From contig NZ_FZOO01000001.1 of the NCBI RefSeq assembly GCF_900188375.1, positions 310,001 through 374,000 of the forward strand: a DNA stretch of 64,000 nt, written 5' to 3'. A program made the translations under genes and the position numbers. This DNA is from Geodermatophilus pulveris (GTDB lineage Bacteria > Actinomycetota > Actinomycetes > Mycobacteriales > Geodermatophilaceae). Of this stretch, positions 8,560 to 18,301 are shown in pieces. The notes under the pieces were generated by a model. The model saw only the letters and a program-made list of their open reading frames with translations. It searched no databases and was not told the DNA's origin. The stretch's first letter is position 1. Each line of letters begins with the position of its first letter.

Positions 8560-9381
8560 TCACCTCAGCAGCCGGGACACCCCCGCCAGCCGGTCGTCAC
8601 CGGCCATCGCGGCCAGCCACGCCGACCAGCCCGGGCGGGCCCGCAGCGCCGCCAGCGCGGCGCGGGCCGCCTCGCGGTCGCCGCGCTGCGAGGCGGCCAG
8701 CGCCGCGTAGAGGTCCCGCGCGCCCTCCGGGGCGAACACCGCGAGGGTCTCGTAGTCGCGCTCGTCGTGGGCGCGCTGCAGCCTGCGCAGCACCCGCAGC
8801 TGGGCCACCGGGTCACCGGAGTCGTCGACCCGCAGGTTCACCCGCACGCCGTCGTCCTCGTCGCTGGCCGGCTCCGGACCGACCACGAGCAGCGCCGCGG
8901 ACTGCCGGCCGCGCACGTCGCCGCCGGCGTCCTGGCCGGCGGTCAGGGCGGCCAGCAGCCGGTCGGCCAGCGCGCCGCCCGCGGCGGCGAGGGCCCGCGC
9001 CATCGCCGGCAGCACGTCCGGCGAGGCGAGCATGTTGCCCTGCACGCTGCACTGCTCGCCCAGCAGGTGCCCGCAGACCGGGAACGACCCGCGCCCGGTG
9101 TCCGCGGCCACCCGGCCGGCGGTGTCGAGGACGGCGATCTGCCGGTCGACGTCCTCGGCGGCGTGCGCCGCGGCCCGCACCAGGTCCGCCGGGGTGGCGC
9201 CGCCGGCGAGCCCGGCCAGCAGAGAGGGGCCCAGCCCGCGCCGGCTGCGGGCCTGGACCGCGACCACCCCCACCCCCGGCCGGGCGCTCGGGACCGCCCG
9301 GCCGACGGCGAGGACGCACGAGGACACCGCGATGCCCAGCTCCCCGGTCGCCGGGTCGCGCGCGACGACCGAGAAAGTCAC
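8560..9381 (-). CDS. DUF1028 Ntn-hydrolase-like protein
   Basis: A 273-residue protein beginning [20 protein letters not shown], the signature opening of DUF1028, a family with an Ntn-hydrolase-like fold often placed beside amino-acid or acyl-metabolism genes. The frame is open 65 codons further upstream, but that part is Arg-rich shadow of the preceding gene; the GTG at 9381 overlaps the preceding stop as GTGA, so translation is probably coupled. The last ~70 residues are a helical extension ([19 protein letters not shown]). Substrate unknown. Confidence 0.82.
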   Translation of the reverse strand: MTFSVVARDPATGELGIAVSSCVLAVGRAVPSARPGVGVVAVQARSRRGLGPSLLAGLAGGATPADLVRAAAHAAEDVDRQIAVLDTAGRVAADTGRGSFPVCGHLLGEQCSVQGNMLASPDVLPAMARALAAAGGALADRLLAALTAGQDAGGDVRGRQSAALLVVGPEPASDEDDGVRVNLRVDDSGDPVAQLRVLRRLQRAHDERDYETLAVFAPEGARDLYAALAASQRGDREAARAALAALRARPGWSAWLAAMAGDDRLAGVSRLLR

Positions 9382-10046
9382 ACAGCAGCCGGCAGCGGCA
9401 TCTCGCGGACGTCGTCGGCCACCGTCAGCGGGGCGCCGGTCTTCCCGACCACCTCGTCGACACCGACCCCCGGCGCGGTCTCGCGGAGCACGAAGCCGCC
9501 CGGGGTGACGTCGACGACGGCGAGGTCGGTGACCACCCGGTCGACGCACGCCTTGCCGGTCAGCGGCAGGGTGCACTCCTCGACCAGCTTGGCCGACCCG
9601 TCGCGCGCGACGTGCTCCATCATGATGATCACGCGGCGGGCGCCGTGGACGAGGTCCATCGCCCCGCCCATGCCGTTGACCATCTTGCCGGGGATGAGCC
9701 AGTTGGCGAGGTCCCCGCGGGGGTTGACCTGCATCGCGCCGAGCACGGCCACGTCGAGGTGCTGGCCGCGGATCATGCCGAAGCTCAGCGAGGAATCGAA
9801 GAAGGAGGCGCCGGGCAGCAGCGTGACGGTCTCCTTGCCGGCGTTGATGAGGTCCGGGTCCTCCTCGCCCTCGAACGGGTAGGGGCCCACGCCGAGGATC
9901 CCGTTCTCCGAGTGCAGCACCACGTGCACGCCGTCGGGCACGAAGTTCGGCACCAGGGTCGGCATGCCGATGCCCAGGTTCACGTACTGGCCGTCCTCGA
10001 GCTCCAGGGCGACGCGGGCGGCCAGCTGGTCGCGGGTCAGGGCCAT
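9378..10046 (-). CDS. scoB: 3-oxoacid CoA-transferase subunit B
   Basis: A 222-residue beta subunit of a family I CoA transferase. The SENG motif (46-49) holds the catalytic Glu47, which forms the glutamyl-CoA thioester. GIGMPT near residue 25-30 and GGAMDLV are family hallmarks. With subunit A it would exchange CoA between succinyl-CoA or acetyl-CoA and a 3-oxoacid such as acetoacetate or 3-oxoadipate; sequence alone does not settle which, so the symbol is provisional. Its ATG begins one base after the subunit A stop and its stop overlaps the DUF1028 start. Confidence 0.92.
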   Translation of the reverse strand: MALTRDQLAARVALELEDGQYVNLGIGMPTLVPNFVPDGVHVVLHSENGILGVGPYPFEGEEDPDLINAGKETVTLLPGASFFDSSLSFGMIRGQHLDVAVLGAMQVNPRGDLANWLIPGKMVNGMGGAMDLVHGARRVIIMMEHVARDGSAKLVEECTLPLTGKACVDRVVTDLAVVDVTPGGFVLRETAPGVGVDEVVGKTGAPLTVADDVREMPLPAAV

Positions 10047-10047
10047 G

Positions 10048-10857
10048 TCAGTTGCTCCCCTCGACGGTGGCTTCCTCGCCGCCGGCGGCGGGCGGCGCGG
10101 TGGCCTCGCTGCGGGGCCGGGTGGTGCGGTACTCGATGCCCTTGCCCTCGGTGCCGACGACGACCACGCGGTCGACGAAGACCCCGGGCAGGTGCACGTC
10201 CTCGGGGGTGATCTCGCCGGGCTCGACCAGCTCCTCCACCTCGGCGATGGTCACCCGCCCGGCCATGCCGGCCAGCGGGTTGAAGTTGCGGGCCGACTCG
10301 CGGAACACCAGGTTGCCGTGCCGGTCGCCGACGGCGGCGCGGACCAGGCCGAAGTCGGCGGTCAGCGCCGTCTCCAGCACGTACTGCCGGCCGCCGAACT
10401 CGCGGATCTCCTTGGGGGTGGAGGTCTCCACGACGGTGCCGTCGGCGTCGTAGCGGACCGGGATGCCGCCGTCGGCCACCATCGTGCCCACGCCGGTGGG
10501 GGTGTAGAAGGCCGGGATGCCGGTGCCGCCGGCGCGCAGCCGCTCGGCCAGCGTGCCCTGCGGGGTCAGCTCCACCGACAGCTGGCCGGACAGGTACAGC
10601 CGGGCCAGCTCCTTGTTGCCGCCGACGAAGGAGCTGATCGTGCGGGTGATCCGCCCGGCGTAGAGCAGCACGCCCAGGGCCTGGTCGTCCACGCCGCAGT
10701 TGTTGCTGATGGTCGTCAGCCCGGACGCGCCCTGCTCCAGCAGCGCGTCGATCAGCTTGATCGGCACGCCGCACAACCCGAAACCGCCCACGGCCAGCGT
10801 CGCGCCGTCCGGGATGTCGGCCACCGCCGCAGCGGCGCTGTCCACCACCTTGTCCAT
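10048..10857 (-). CDS. scoA: 3-oxoacid CoA-transferase subunit A
   Basis: A 269-residue alpha subunit. The CoA-binding GGFGLCGVP loop (~23-31) and [12 protein letters not shown] are typical of ScoA/PcaI. The frame stays open far upstream, but the product starting at the ATG at 10857 (MDKVV) matches the family N terminus. The protein ends in an unusual Pro/Gly/Glu-rich tail of ~20 residues ([20 protein letters not shown]). It is one base ahead of subunit B and 41 bp after the TIGR03089 gene on the same strand. Confidence 0.92.
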   Translation of the reverse strand: MDKVVDSAAAAVADIPDGATLAVGGFGLCGVPIKLIDALLEQGASGLTTISNNCGVDDQALGVLLYAGRITRTISSFVGGNKELARLYLSGQLSVELTPQGTLAERLRAGGTGIPAFYTPTGVGTMVADGGIPVRYDADGTVVETSTPKEIREFGGRQYVLETALTADFGLVRAAVGDRHGNLVFRESARNFNPLAGMAGRVTIAEVEELVEPGEITPEDVHLPGVFVDRVVVVGTEGKGIEYRTTRPRSEATAPPAAGGEEATVEGSN

Positions 10858-10898
10858 GCCGCACACCGTCCGTCCGTCCGGGCGACTGGGGAGCTGCC

Positions 10899-11687
10899 TC
10901 AGGCAGGGCGGCCCAGCTCGCGGATGCCGTCGATCGTGCGGCCGAGCGTAGCGGTGACCCGTTCGGCCGCGGCGCGCCCGGGCAGCAGGGACGGGTCGGG
11001 GGAGCGGGCCAGCACCACGGAGGCGCCGGCGGCCAGCGGCGCCAGCAGCCAGGCGACCGGCCCGGCCTCCGCGGCGGTCCGGTCGTCGACGAGCACCCGG
11101 TCGCCCTCGGCCAGGCCCAGCCGCCCGGCCAGCTCGCGGGCGGTGTCCACCAGGCCGCCGAGGGTCAGCTCCAGCCGGCCCAGCCGCAGGCCCGGGGCGG
11201 CGGGGTCCGGCGGCTGCCACGGGGTGAAGACGTCGCCGTGGCCGCGCACCTCGACGGCGAAGTCGCGGGCCGGGCCGGTGTACCCGGTCATCCCGGCGCC
11301 CAGCGGGTGCAGCGACAGGCCGAGCAGCTCGGGCACGCCCTGCTCCTCCAACGGGGGCAGCCGGTCCTGCGCGGCGAGGACGACGTCGGCGGCGTCCAGC
11401 CGGCCGTCGTCCTCGGCCGCGGTGTCCAGCACCGTCGCCCCGCAGCTCCACACCCCGAGCAGCACCGCCGCGGTCTGCCAGTGCACCGGCAGGACGACGG
11501 CGACGGTGCTGCCCCCGGTCACGTCGAACTCGTCCTGCAGCAGGTTGGCCGTCTTGGCCACCCAGTTGGCGAGGGTGACCGCCGACAGCTCGACCCGCCC
11601 GCCCACGAGGTCGTCGTAGGCGGTGAGCAGCGGTGCGGCCGGCGCGCGGCGGACCGTCGCGGCGAGCAGGTCGGCGGGGGTGTCCAT
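10899..11687 (-). CDS. TIGR03089 family protein
   Basis: A 262-residue actinobacterial protein of the TIGR03089 family, which resembles a shortened AMP-binding (adenylate-forming) enzyme. I see the N-terminal LLTAYDDLVGGRVELS segment and a C-terminal VASVVLARSPDPS-like region, but no complete P-loop (TSGTTGxPK) or adenylation core, so it is unlikely to be an active acyl-CoA ligase. In many actinobacteria this gene sits beside an LCP gene, as here (18 bp from the LCP stop). Function unknown. Confidence 0.8.
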   Translation of the reverse strand: MDTPADLLAATVRRAPAAPLLTAYDDLVGGRVELSAVTLANWVAKTANLLQDEFDVTGGSTVAVVLPVHWQTAAVLLGVWSCGATVLDTAAEDDGRLDAADVVLAAQDRLPPLEEQGVPELLGLSLHPLGAGMTGYTGPARDFAVEVRGHGDVFTPWQPPDPAAPGLRLGRLELTLGGLVDTARELAGRLGLAEGDRVLVDDRTAAEAGPVAWLLAPLAAGASVVLARSPDPSLLPGRAAAERVTATLGRTIDGIRELGRPA

Positions 11688-11705
11688 GCCCCGAGCCTGC
11701 CTGGT

Positions 11706-13295
11706 CTAGTTGATGCAGTCGGTGTCGGCCGCGGTCCGGGCGTCCGCCTTCTCCTCGGCCGGCGGCTTCGGGGCCGCCGCGGGAGCCGGGTCGACGGGCT
11801 TGCCGACGCCGTTGAAGTCCTGGCCGATCACGAGCTGCACCGTGCCGGAGGAGACGTCCTCGGCCTTCTTCTTCCCCGCACCGGGGATCGCCGCGGCCAG
11901 CGTGGTGGCCATCGCCTCGTCACCGGGCGCGAAGCGCACGACGGTGGTCGCCACGCTGCTGGAGTCGGCGTTGCCGGTGGTCCCGATCGCGAACCCGCCG
12001 GCCTCCAGCGCGGTGGCGGCCTGCGCGGCCACGCCGGCCACGCCGGAGCCGTTGTACACGTCGACGGTCACCGCGGAGGGGGCGACCGTCTTCGGCGCGG
12101 CCGGCGCGGCCGGCGCAGCGGGCGCGGCCGGCGCAGCGGGCTCGGCGGACAGCTCGGCGAAGAAGGTGTGCAGGGTGTCCTCGTCCTCCAGCCGGATGAT
12201 GGAGCGGTCCTGCTCGTCGCGGTCGGTGCCGCGGTTGGGGATGGTCTGGAACTCGATGTCGCCGGCGCTCACCGACTGCATCTGCTCGGCCAGGGAGAAC
12301 AGGTCCAGGCCCTGGTCGATGGTGAGCGACTGGGACGCCGCCCCGACCAGCTCCCGCTGCTTGCCCAGGTCGAGCATGACCTCGTCGGACAGCATCTTGC
12401 GCAGCACGCCGGCCATGAACACCTGCTGGCGGACGATCCGGTCGAAGTCGCCGCGGGGCAGCTCGTAGCGCTGGCGGACGAACTTCAGCGCGTCGGCGCC
12501 GCTGATGGTCTGCACGCCGGCGGGGAAGACCGCCCCGGACTTGGGCTCGTCCACGGCCTGGCACAGGTTGACCTCGACCCCGCCGACGACGGAGCTGAGG
12601 TTGAAGAAGCCGAGCAGGTCGACCTCGGCGTAGTGGTCGATCTGCAGCCCGGTCAGGTGGCTGATGGTCTTGACCAGCAGCTGGGCGCCGCCGGCCTGCC
12701 GCTCGGTCACGCTCGCGGTCTCCGGCGTCTCGGCGTAGCCGAGGGCGTAGGCGGCGTTGAGCTTGTCCCGGCCGTAGCCGGGGATCTCCACGTAGGAGTC
12801 GCGCGGGAAGGACACGAAGGAGGCCCGCGACCCGTCGGCCGGGATGTGCGCCAGGATCATCGTGTCGGTGTTGATGCCGGAGTCGCCGCCGGTCTTGAGC
12901 GCGTCCTGCTGCTCGGCGGTGAGGTTGGCCCGGCTGTCGTTGCCGACCAGCAGCAGGTTCATCGCCTCGGGGCCGCCGTTGCCGTCGTTGCCCTCGCTGG
13001 GGATGGCGTCGGTGCGGTTGACCGTGGCCTCCGCGACCTGACCGAGGTACCAGCCCCAGCCCGAGCCGGCGAGCAGGACGACGGACAGCACGGCGGCGAC
13101 GGCACGGGCCACGGTGGCCGCCCGGGCGGTGGACAGCCGCGGCGCCGGGCCCTCCGCGTCGGGGGCCTCACCGGCCGCGCGCGCGGGGCGGGCGGTGCTG
13201 CGCGAGGAGCCGGAGCGGCCGGCGCGGGGGTCGAGGCGGGCGGGCAGCTGCCGGCCGCCACCGGACTCCGGGGGGCCGGGGTTCTTCGGGCTCAC
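11706..13295 (-). CDS. LCP-family glycopolymer ligase with LytR_C domain
   Basis: A 529-residue LytR-CpsA-Psr protein. It has a ~60-residue Pro/Arg-rich cytoplasmic tail, one membrane span (~62-82), an extracellular LCP domain (~105-270, with NDSR, SFPRDSYVEIPG and FVRQRYE carrying the conserved Arg/Asp set), an Ala/Pro linker, and a C-terminal LytR_C domain (VDVYNGSGVAG onward). LCP enzymes move lipid-linked polymers such as arabinogalactan or teichoic acid onto peptidoglycan. The GTG at 13295 is chosen over a longer frame because GAAGGAC precedes it. Close to the glycan loci that supply its likely substrates. Confidence 0.92.
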   Translation of the reverse strand: MSPKNPGPPESGGGRQLPARLDPRAGRSGSSRSTARPARAAGEAPDAEGPAPRLSTARAATVARAVAAVLSVVLLAGSGWGWYLGQVAEATVNRTDAIPSEGNDGNGGPEAMNLLLVGNDSRANLTAEQQDALKTGGDSGINTDTMILAHIPADGSRASFVSFPRDSYVEIPGYGRDKLNAAYALGYAETPETASVTERQAGGAQLLVKTISHLTGLQIDHYAEVDLLGFFNLSSVVGGVEVNLCQAVDEPKSGAVFPAGVQTISGADALKFVRQRYELPRGDFDRIVRQQVFMAGVLRKMLSDEVMLDLGKQRELVGAASQSLTIDQGLDLFSLAEQMQSVSAGDIEFQTIPNRGTDRDEQDRSIIRLEDEDTLHTFFAELSAEPAAPAAPAAPAAPAAPKTVAPSAVTVDVYNGSGVAGVAAQAATALEAGGFAIGTTGNADSSSVATTVVRFAPGDEAMATTLAAAIPGAGKKKAEDVSSGTVQLVIGQDFNGVGKPVDPAPAAAPKPPAEEKADARTAADTDCIN

Positions 13296-13797
13296 GTGGG
13301 ACGTCCTTCCCTCTGCTCCTGCTGCGCGGCTGCACCCGTGCTGCGCGGTGTGTCCTGCTGCGCCGCGGCGGTGCCGACAGGCGGGCCCCCGGGCGTCGGT
13401 CCGGTCGGCCGGTCCCGCGGCTCGGGGTGCACCCGGGATCACGGCGATGGTAGGGGCCCCTGGCACGTGCGGACCCGCGGCGCGGGGTGACACGGGACGC
13501 CTGGGACGGACGGGGTCAGGTGGCCCGGGGGGACCGGTCCGTCCCCACCCCGCGCCGGGACGAGGTGCCCGCGCGTCCTGCCCCGCCCGGGGGGAGGAGC
13601 GGGCGCCGGGGTGGCCCCGGCCTCGGCACACCTGGCCGAGCGGCCGGGCGGACGGAGTGGTCCGTTGCCCGGCCGGCACGACGGGTGTGCCCGGTGGTGC
13701 GCGTGTGACTCGAGCAGCGTGTCGGGCCGGGCAAAACCTGCCAGATCACCGCGCCCGACTGAATGCGGGCAGCCTCGGCACTTACGGTCACTGGGCC
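13296..13797 (+). other. 502-bp divergent intergenic region
   Basis: No gene can be supported. Towards the LCP gene there is a TACCAT hexamer on the minus strand (13452-13447). Towards the GT2 gene TACGGT (13783-13788) ends nine bases before the ATG, so that gene may have almost no 5' leader. A short CTGCTG/GCGCGG-rich stretch (13316-13375) is compositionally repetitive. I see no clear riboswitch. Confidence 0.4.
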
Positions 13798-14877
13798 ATG
13801 ACAGAAACGTATGTGCCCGCGCCGGACGGCCCCCTGTACGACGCACCCGCCGTCGCGGCGGCTGCGCGCGTGTGGCCCGCCGTCTCTGTGATCATGCCCG
13901 TGCTCAACGAGGCCCAGCACCTGGTGGCCAGCGTCACCCAGATCCTGGCCCAGCAGTACCTCGGCGAGGTGGAGCTCGTGCTGGCCCTCGGGCCCTCCCG
14001 GGACGACACCGACCGCATCGCCCGGGAGCTGGCCGCCACGGACCCTCGGGTCAAGCTGGTGCGCAACCCCAGCGGCAAGACGCCGTGCGGCCTCAACATC
14101 GCCGTGCAGGCGGCCAGCCACTCGATCGTCGCGCGGGTCGACGGGCACGGCATCCTGCTGCCCGGCTACCTCGAGCGCGCGGTGTCGCTGCTGGAGTCGA
14201 CCGGGGCGGCCAACGTCGGCGGGCTGATGATGGCCGTCGGCGTCACGGGCTTCGAGCAGGCGGTGGCCCGGGCCTACTCCTCGCGCGTCGGGCTCGGCGG
14301 AGGCAGCTTCCACGTCGGCGGGGACGAGGGGCCGGTCGACTCGGTCTACCTCGGCGTCTTCCGGCGCGAGGTGCTCGACCTGCTCGGCGGCTTCGACGAG
14401 CACTACCACCGCGCCCAGGACTGGGAGCTCAACCACCGCATCCGGCAGGTCGGCGGCATCGTGTGGTTCTCCCCGGACCTGGCGGTCACCTACCGGCCGC
14501 GCTCGTCCTGGACCGAGCTGGTCCGGCAGTTCTTCCACACCGGCCGCTGGCGCCGCGAGGTCATCCGGCAGCACCCGGACTCCGTGCGGGTGCGCTACCT
14601 CGCCCCGCCGGCCGCCACCGCCGTCATCCTCGCCGGCACGGTGGCCGGTGTCGTGGGCGCGATCACCCACGCGCCGGCGCTGCACCTGGGCTGGCTGGCC
14701 CCGCTGGGCTACGGCCTGGGCGTGGCGGCCGCCTCGATGGCCGAGGGGCGCGACCTCCCCTGGCCGGCGCGCGCCTGGTTCCCCGCCGTGCTGGCCACCA
14801 TCCACCTCAGCTGGGGCAGCGGTTTCCTGTTCGGGCGCCGGCCCGGCCGCGGGTCACGCACGGGGACGGCGGCGTGA
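13798..14877 (+). CDS. family 2 glycosyltransferase, membrane-associated
   Basis: A 359-residue GT-A fold enzyme. VSVIMPVLNEAQHL opens the nucleotide-binding half, ARVDGHG replaces the usual DxD region, and HRAQDWELNHRIRQ is the ED-type acceptor motif of GT2. Two or three hydrophobic stretches near the C terminus (~283-345) suggest membrane attachment. Resembles the succinoglycan-type transferases that extend exported polysaccharides. The upstream frame is open for 228 codons without coding character; the ATG at 13798 lies just after a -10-like TACGGT. It overlaps the ABC permease start by four bases (GTGA), so it is the first gene of an export operon. Confidence 0.85.
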   Translation: MTETYVPAPDGPLYDAPAVAAAARVWPAVSVIMPVLNEAQHLVASVTQILAQQYLGEVELVLALGPSRDDTDRIARELAATDPRVKLVRNPSGKTPCGLNIAVQAASHSIVARVDGHGILLPGYLERAVSLLESTGAANVGGLMMAVGVTGFEQAVARAYSSRVGLGGGSFHVGGDEGPVDSVYLGVFRREVLDLLGGFDEHYHRAQDWELNHRIRQVGGIVWFSPDLAVTYRPRSSWTELVRQFFHTGRWRREVIRQHPDSVRVRYLAPPAATAVILAGTVAGVVGAITHAPALHLGWLAPLGYGLGVAAASMAEGRDLPWPARAWFPAVLATIHLSWGSGFLFGRRPGRGSRTGTAA

Positions 14878-15725
14878 CGGCGGGCGTCGTGGGGACACCC
14901 GCCGCACTGCACCGGCGCAGCGGGTCGGCCGCACCGGGGCCGGGGTTCCTCGCCCGCCCCCGCGCCCTGTGGCACCGACGGCGCGCGGTCGCCCTGCTGG
15001 TGACGCGCGACCTCAAGGTCCGCTACGCGTCCTCGGCGCTGGGCTACCTCTGGTCGGTGCTCGAGCCGCTGATGCTGGCCGGCATCTACTGGTTCGTCTT
15101 CACCCAGGTCTTCACCCGGACCGTGGGCGCCGAGCCCTACCTGGTGTTCCTCCTCGCCGGCCTGCTGCCCTGGACGTGGTTCCAGGGTGCGGTCGTCGAC
15201 GCGGCCCGCGCGTTGCACACCGAGGCCAAGCTGGTCCGGTCCACCAACGTGCCACGCGAGGTGTGGGTGGTTCGGGTCGTGCTGTCCAAGGGCGTCGAGT
15301 TCCTGCTCAGCCTGCCGGTCCTCCTCCTCTTCGCGCTGCTGTACCGGGCCCCGGTCGACGGGCACCTGCTGCTGCTGGTCCCCGCGGCCGTGCTCATGGC
15401 GGTCCTGACGCTGGGAGCCGGCCTGCTGCTGGCGCCACTGGTGGTGCTGGTCCGCGACCTGGAGCGGGTGGTGCGCATCGCGCTGCGGCTGGGCTTCTAC
15501 GCCTCGCCGGTCATCTTCGCCGTCCGGGACGTGCCGGCTCCGTTCGACACGGTGTTCGCCCTCAACCCCCTCAGCGGGATCCTCGAGCTGTGCCGTGCCG
15601 GGTTCTTCCCGGGCGCCGTCCAGTGGGCCCACGTCGGGCTGTCCGCCACCGTCTCGATCACCCTGCTCCTCGTCGGCTGGACCGTGTTCGCCCGCCTCGA
15701 GCGCACCGTGCTCAAGGAGATCTGA
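14874..15725 (+). CDS. polysaccharide ABC exporter permease (Wzm-like)
   Basis: A 283-residue ABC-2 permease with six predicted spans. VTRDLKVRYASSALGYLWSV is the classic cytoplasmic gate segment of Wzm/TagG/KpsM proteins. It would form the membrane channel for a lipid-linked glycan, with the ATPase encoded next. GTG start overlaps the preceding stop and its own stop overlaps the ATG of the ATPase (TGATG), indicating tight coupling. Substrate is unknown, but neighbouring Stealth genes suggest a phosphate-containing polymer. A second, distinct Wzm/Wzt pair is at 45.5-47.2 kb. Confidence 0.9.
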   Translation: MTAGVVGTPAALHRRSGSAAPGPGFLARPRALWHRRRAVALLVTRDLKVRYASSALGYLWSVLEPLMLAGIYWFVFTQVFTRTVGAEPYLVFLLAGLLPWTWFQGAVVDAARALHTEAKLVRSTNVPREVWVVRVVLSKGVEFLLSLPVLLLFALLYRAPVDGHLLLLVPAAVLMAVLTLGAGLLLAPLVVLVRDLERVVRIALRLGFYASPVIFAVRDVPAPFDTVFALNPLSGILELCRAGFFPGAVQWAHVGLSATVSITLLLVGWTVFARLERTVLKEI

Positions 15726-16486
15726 TGGGCGCCCCCACCGACCGTGCGGTGATCTCCGTCCGGGACGCCGGTGTCCGCTTCCACCGCGGGCGGCGGCACC
15801 GCAGCCTCCGCGACCTGCTCGTCCGCGGCGAGAGCGGCCCGCGCCGGGACGGCTTCTGGGCGCTGCACGAGGTGAGCTTCGACATCGCGCCGGGAGAGAC
15901 GATCGGCGTGGTGGGCCGCAACGGGCAGGGGAAGTCGACCCTGCTCAAGCTGATCGCGGGCGTGATGCTGCCCGACCGGGGCAGCGTCACGGTGCGCGGT
16001 GGCGTCGCCCCCCTGATCGAGATCACCGGCGGGTTCGCGGGCGACCTCACCGTCCGGGAGAACATCGCGCTCACCGGCGGCCTGCACGGCATGTCCCGGG
16101 CCGCCCTGCGGGACCGCTTCGACGAGATCGTCGACTTCGCCGAGATCGAGGACTTCCTCGACACCCCCTACAAGCACCTGTCCAGCGGCATGAAGGTGCG
16201 GGTGGCCTTCGCGGTGGTGTCCCGGCTGGAGGAGCCGGTGATCCTCGTCGACGAGGTGCTGGCCGTGGGCGACCGGGACTTCCGGCGCAAGTGCCACGCG
16301 CGGATGGACCAACTCACCGCCGAGGGACGCACGCTGTTCCTCGTGTCCCACAGCGAGTGGGACCTGCGCCGGTTCTGCCGGCGCGGCCTCTACCTGCGCG
16401 GCGGCCGGCTGGTCGCCGACGGCCCGATGGACGACGTCCTGGCGGAGTACGCCGCCGAGAGCGAGACGAACGCACCAGGCGGGTGA
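15725..16486 (+). CDS. polysaccharide ABC exporter ATPase (Wzt-like)
   Basis: A 253-residue ATP-binding subunit. Walker A is GRNGQGKST, the signature motif is LSSGMKVR (the SSGM form typical of polysaccharide and teichoic-acid exporters), and Walker B is VILVDEVLAVGD. There is no C-terminal carbohydrate-binding extension of the kind used by O9a-type Wzt, so substrate recognition must differ. Starts within the permease stop codon and is followed 40 bp later by a Stealth gene in the same direction. Confidence 0.92.
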   Translation: MGAPTDRAVISVRDAGVRFHRGRRHRSLRDLLVRGESGPRRDGFWALHEVSFDIAPGETIGVVGRNGQGKSTLLKLIAGVMLPDRGSVTVRGGVAPLIEITGGFAGDLTVRENIALTGGLHGMSRAALRDRFDEIVDFAEIEDFLDTPYKHLSSGMKVRVAFAVVSRLEEPVILVDEVLAVGDRDFRRKCHARMDQLTAEGRTLFLVSHSEWDLRRFCRRGLYLRGGRLVADGPMDDVLAEYAAESETNAPGG

Positions 16487-16526
16487 CGCCCGTGTGCGCC
16501 ACCGCCGGATCCCAGGGAGGGGACAC

Positions 16527-18263
16527 ATGCGTCGGAGCCTGAAGAAGGCGGTACCGCTGCACCTGCAGCAGCGGGTGCACCGGGTGCTGCCCGCGCCGGC
16601 CTGGCAGGTGCTGCGCGACGTCGGCACCGGGAGGACGGCGGTGCACCGCCGGGCCCGCCGGGCCCGGCTGGCCCGGCTGGCCCGCGCCGCCGCCGCCGAG
16701 GTCGACGGCCCGGTGACCGCGGTGCGCTACCGCGGCGAGTCCCTCGCCGCCCGGCCGGTGGACCGCTTCCGCGCGATGGACACCCTGGCCGCCAACGCGG
16801 CCTTCGTGGCCGATGCGCTGGAGCGGGCCGGCCTGGAGTACCTCGTCGTCGACGCCCCCGTCTCCGGCCGTCGGGTGATCGCCGTCGCCGAGCGTGACCG
16901 GGCCGCCGCCTGGGACGCGCTCGTGGCGGCCGGCCGGCGCCGCCCCGTCCACCTGCGGCAGGTGCACCCCCGCAGCACCGGCCGCAGCGTGCGGCTGTCG
17001 GCCCTGCGCCGCGGATCCGCGGACGCCGCCGCGTACTCGCTCTTCGAGGTCCTGGCCGCCGCCGGGTCGGGCGAGGCCCTGTGCGGGCCGGAGCTCGGCT
17101 GCGTCCTGGAGTTCTGGCGGGTGCTCGAGCAGGACCAGCCCGACGACCACGCCACCGGGGAGCCGCTGGCTGCCGGGTCCTGGGTGGCGCCGCGCCGCAA
17201 CCGGTGGGTGGACGCCGTCCCCGCCCGCCCCGGGGAGCCGGGACGCTGGGACGTCGACGGCACCGCCCGCCCGGCGCTGCCGGTGCTGACCCCGCGGCAC
17301 GCCTTCGCCGTCGACTTCCCGATCGACGTCGTCTACACCTGGGTGGACGGTGCGGACCCGGCGTGGCAGCAGCGCAAGGCCGCGGCGCACGCCGCAGTGG
17401 GCCGGGGGGAGCTCAACGAGTTCGCCAGCAACGAGTCCCGCTTCCTGTCGCGGGACGAGCTGCGCTACTCGCTGCGCTCCCTGGAGATGTACGCCGGCTG
17501 GGTCCGGCACGTGTACCTGGTCACCGACGACCAGGTGCCGCCGTGGCTGGACACGGACAACCCGCGGATCACCGTGGTGAGCCACCGCGAGCTGTTCGGC
17601 GACCGGGGCCGGCTGCCGACCTTCAACTCGCACGCCATCGAGTCGCAGCTGCACCACGTCCCCGGCCTGAGCGACCACTTCCTCTACCTGAACGACGACT
17701 TCTTCTTCGGCCGCCCCGTCCGGCCGGAGCTGTTCTTCGAGGGCAACGGCCTGGCCCACTTCTTCCCGTCGACGGCCAAGCTCGGACTGGGCGCCACCGG
17801 GGCGTTCGACCGGCCGGTGATGAGCGGCGGCAAGAACAACCGCGACCTGCTCGTCAAGGCGTTCGACCGCACGGTCACCAACAAGTACAAGCACGCGCCC
17901 AACAGCCTGCTCAGGGACGTGCTGGCCGAGATGGAGGAGCGGTTCCCCGCCGAGTTCGCGGCGACCGCCGGCCACCAGTTCCGCGACCCCGGTGACCTGT
18001 CGGTGGTCTCCGCGCTGCACCACCACTACGCCTACCTGCGCGGCCGGGCGGTGGAGGGGCGGATCCGCTACCTGTACGCCGACATCGCCGAGCCGCAGAC
18101 CGCGCGCCGGCTGGAGCGGCTGCTCGAGTCCCGGGACGTCGACACGTTCTGCCTCAACGACCACGACAGCTCCGGCGTCGACCCCCTGGAGCAGCAGCGG
18201 ATGCTGCACTCGTTCCTCTCCCGGTACTTCCCCCTCCCCAGCGCGTTCGAGCGGAGCGCCTGA
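16527..18263 (+). CDS. Stealth family sugar-phosphate transferase
   Basis: A 578-residue Stealth protein. Conserved regions follow in order: CR1 (IDVVYTWVDGADP, from residue 266), CR2 (RFLSRDELRYSLRSL from residue 305, through LPTFNSHAIESQLHH to LNDDFFFG near 392), CR3 (KHAPNSLLRDVL near 455) and CR4. Family members such as meningococcal SacB transfer hexose-1-phosphate from a nucleotide sugar, building phosphodiester-linked capsules. The first ~260 residues are an Arg/Ala-rich, probably regulatory or acceptor-binding extension. GGGAGGGG precedes the ATG at 16527. Same direction as the Wzm/Wzt genes and convergent with a second Stealth gene. Confidence 0.92.
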   Translation: MRRSLKKAVPLHLQQRVHRVLPAPAWQVLRDVGTGRTAVHRRARRARLARLARAAAAEVDGPVTAVRYRGESLAARPVDRFRAMDTLAANAAFVADALERAGLEYLVVDAPVSGRRVIAVAERDRAAAWDALVAAGRRRPVHLRQVHPRSTGRSVRLSALRRGSADAAAYSLFEVLAAAGSGEALCGPELGCVLEFWRVLEQDQPDDHATGEPLAAGSWVAPRRNRWVDAVPARPGEPGRWDVDGTARPALPVLTPRHAFAVDFPIDVVYTWVDGADPAWQQRKAAAHAAVGRGELNEFASNESRFLSRDELRYSLRSLEMYAGWVRHVYLVTDDQVPPWLDTDNPRITVVSHRELFGDRGRLPTFNSHAIESQLHHVPGLSDHFLYLNDDFFFGRPVRPELFFEGNGLAHFFPSTAKLGLGATGAFDRPVMSGGKNNRDLLVKAFDRTVTNKYKHAPNSLLRDVLAEMEERFPAEFAATAGHQFRDPGDLSVVSALHHHYAYLRGRAVEGRIRYLYADIAEPQTARRLERLLESRDVDTFCLNDHDSSGVDPLEQQRMLHSFLSRYFPLPSAFERSA

Positions 18264-18270
18264 CCCCGCG

Positions 18271-18299
18271 CGGACGGGCGGGGTGGGCCCGCCCGTCCG
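18271..18299. terminator. 12-bp-stem hairpin between the two Stealth genes
   Basis: CGGACGGGCGGG (18271-18282) is a perfect inverted repeat of CCCGCCCGTCCG (18288-18299), with a five-base loop. It lies between converging stop codons. No T-run follows on either strand. Bidirectional terminator. Confidence 0.8.
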
Positions 18300-18301
18300 G
18301 G

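Noticed and set aside
8543-8562. TGAGCG...CGCTCA palindrome as a strong terminator
   Set aside because: Only six pairs, formed by the two stop codons and their neighbours; probably coincidental.
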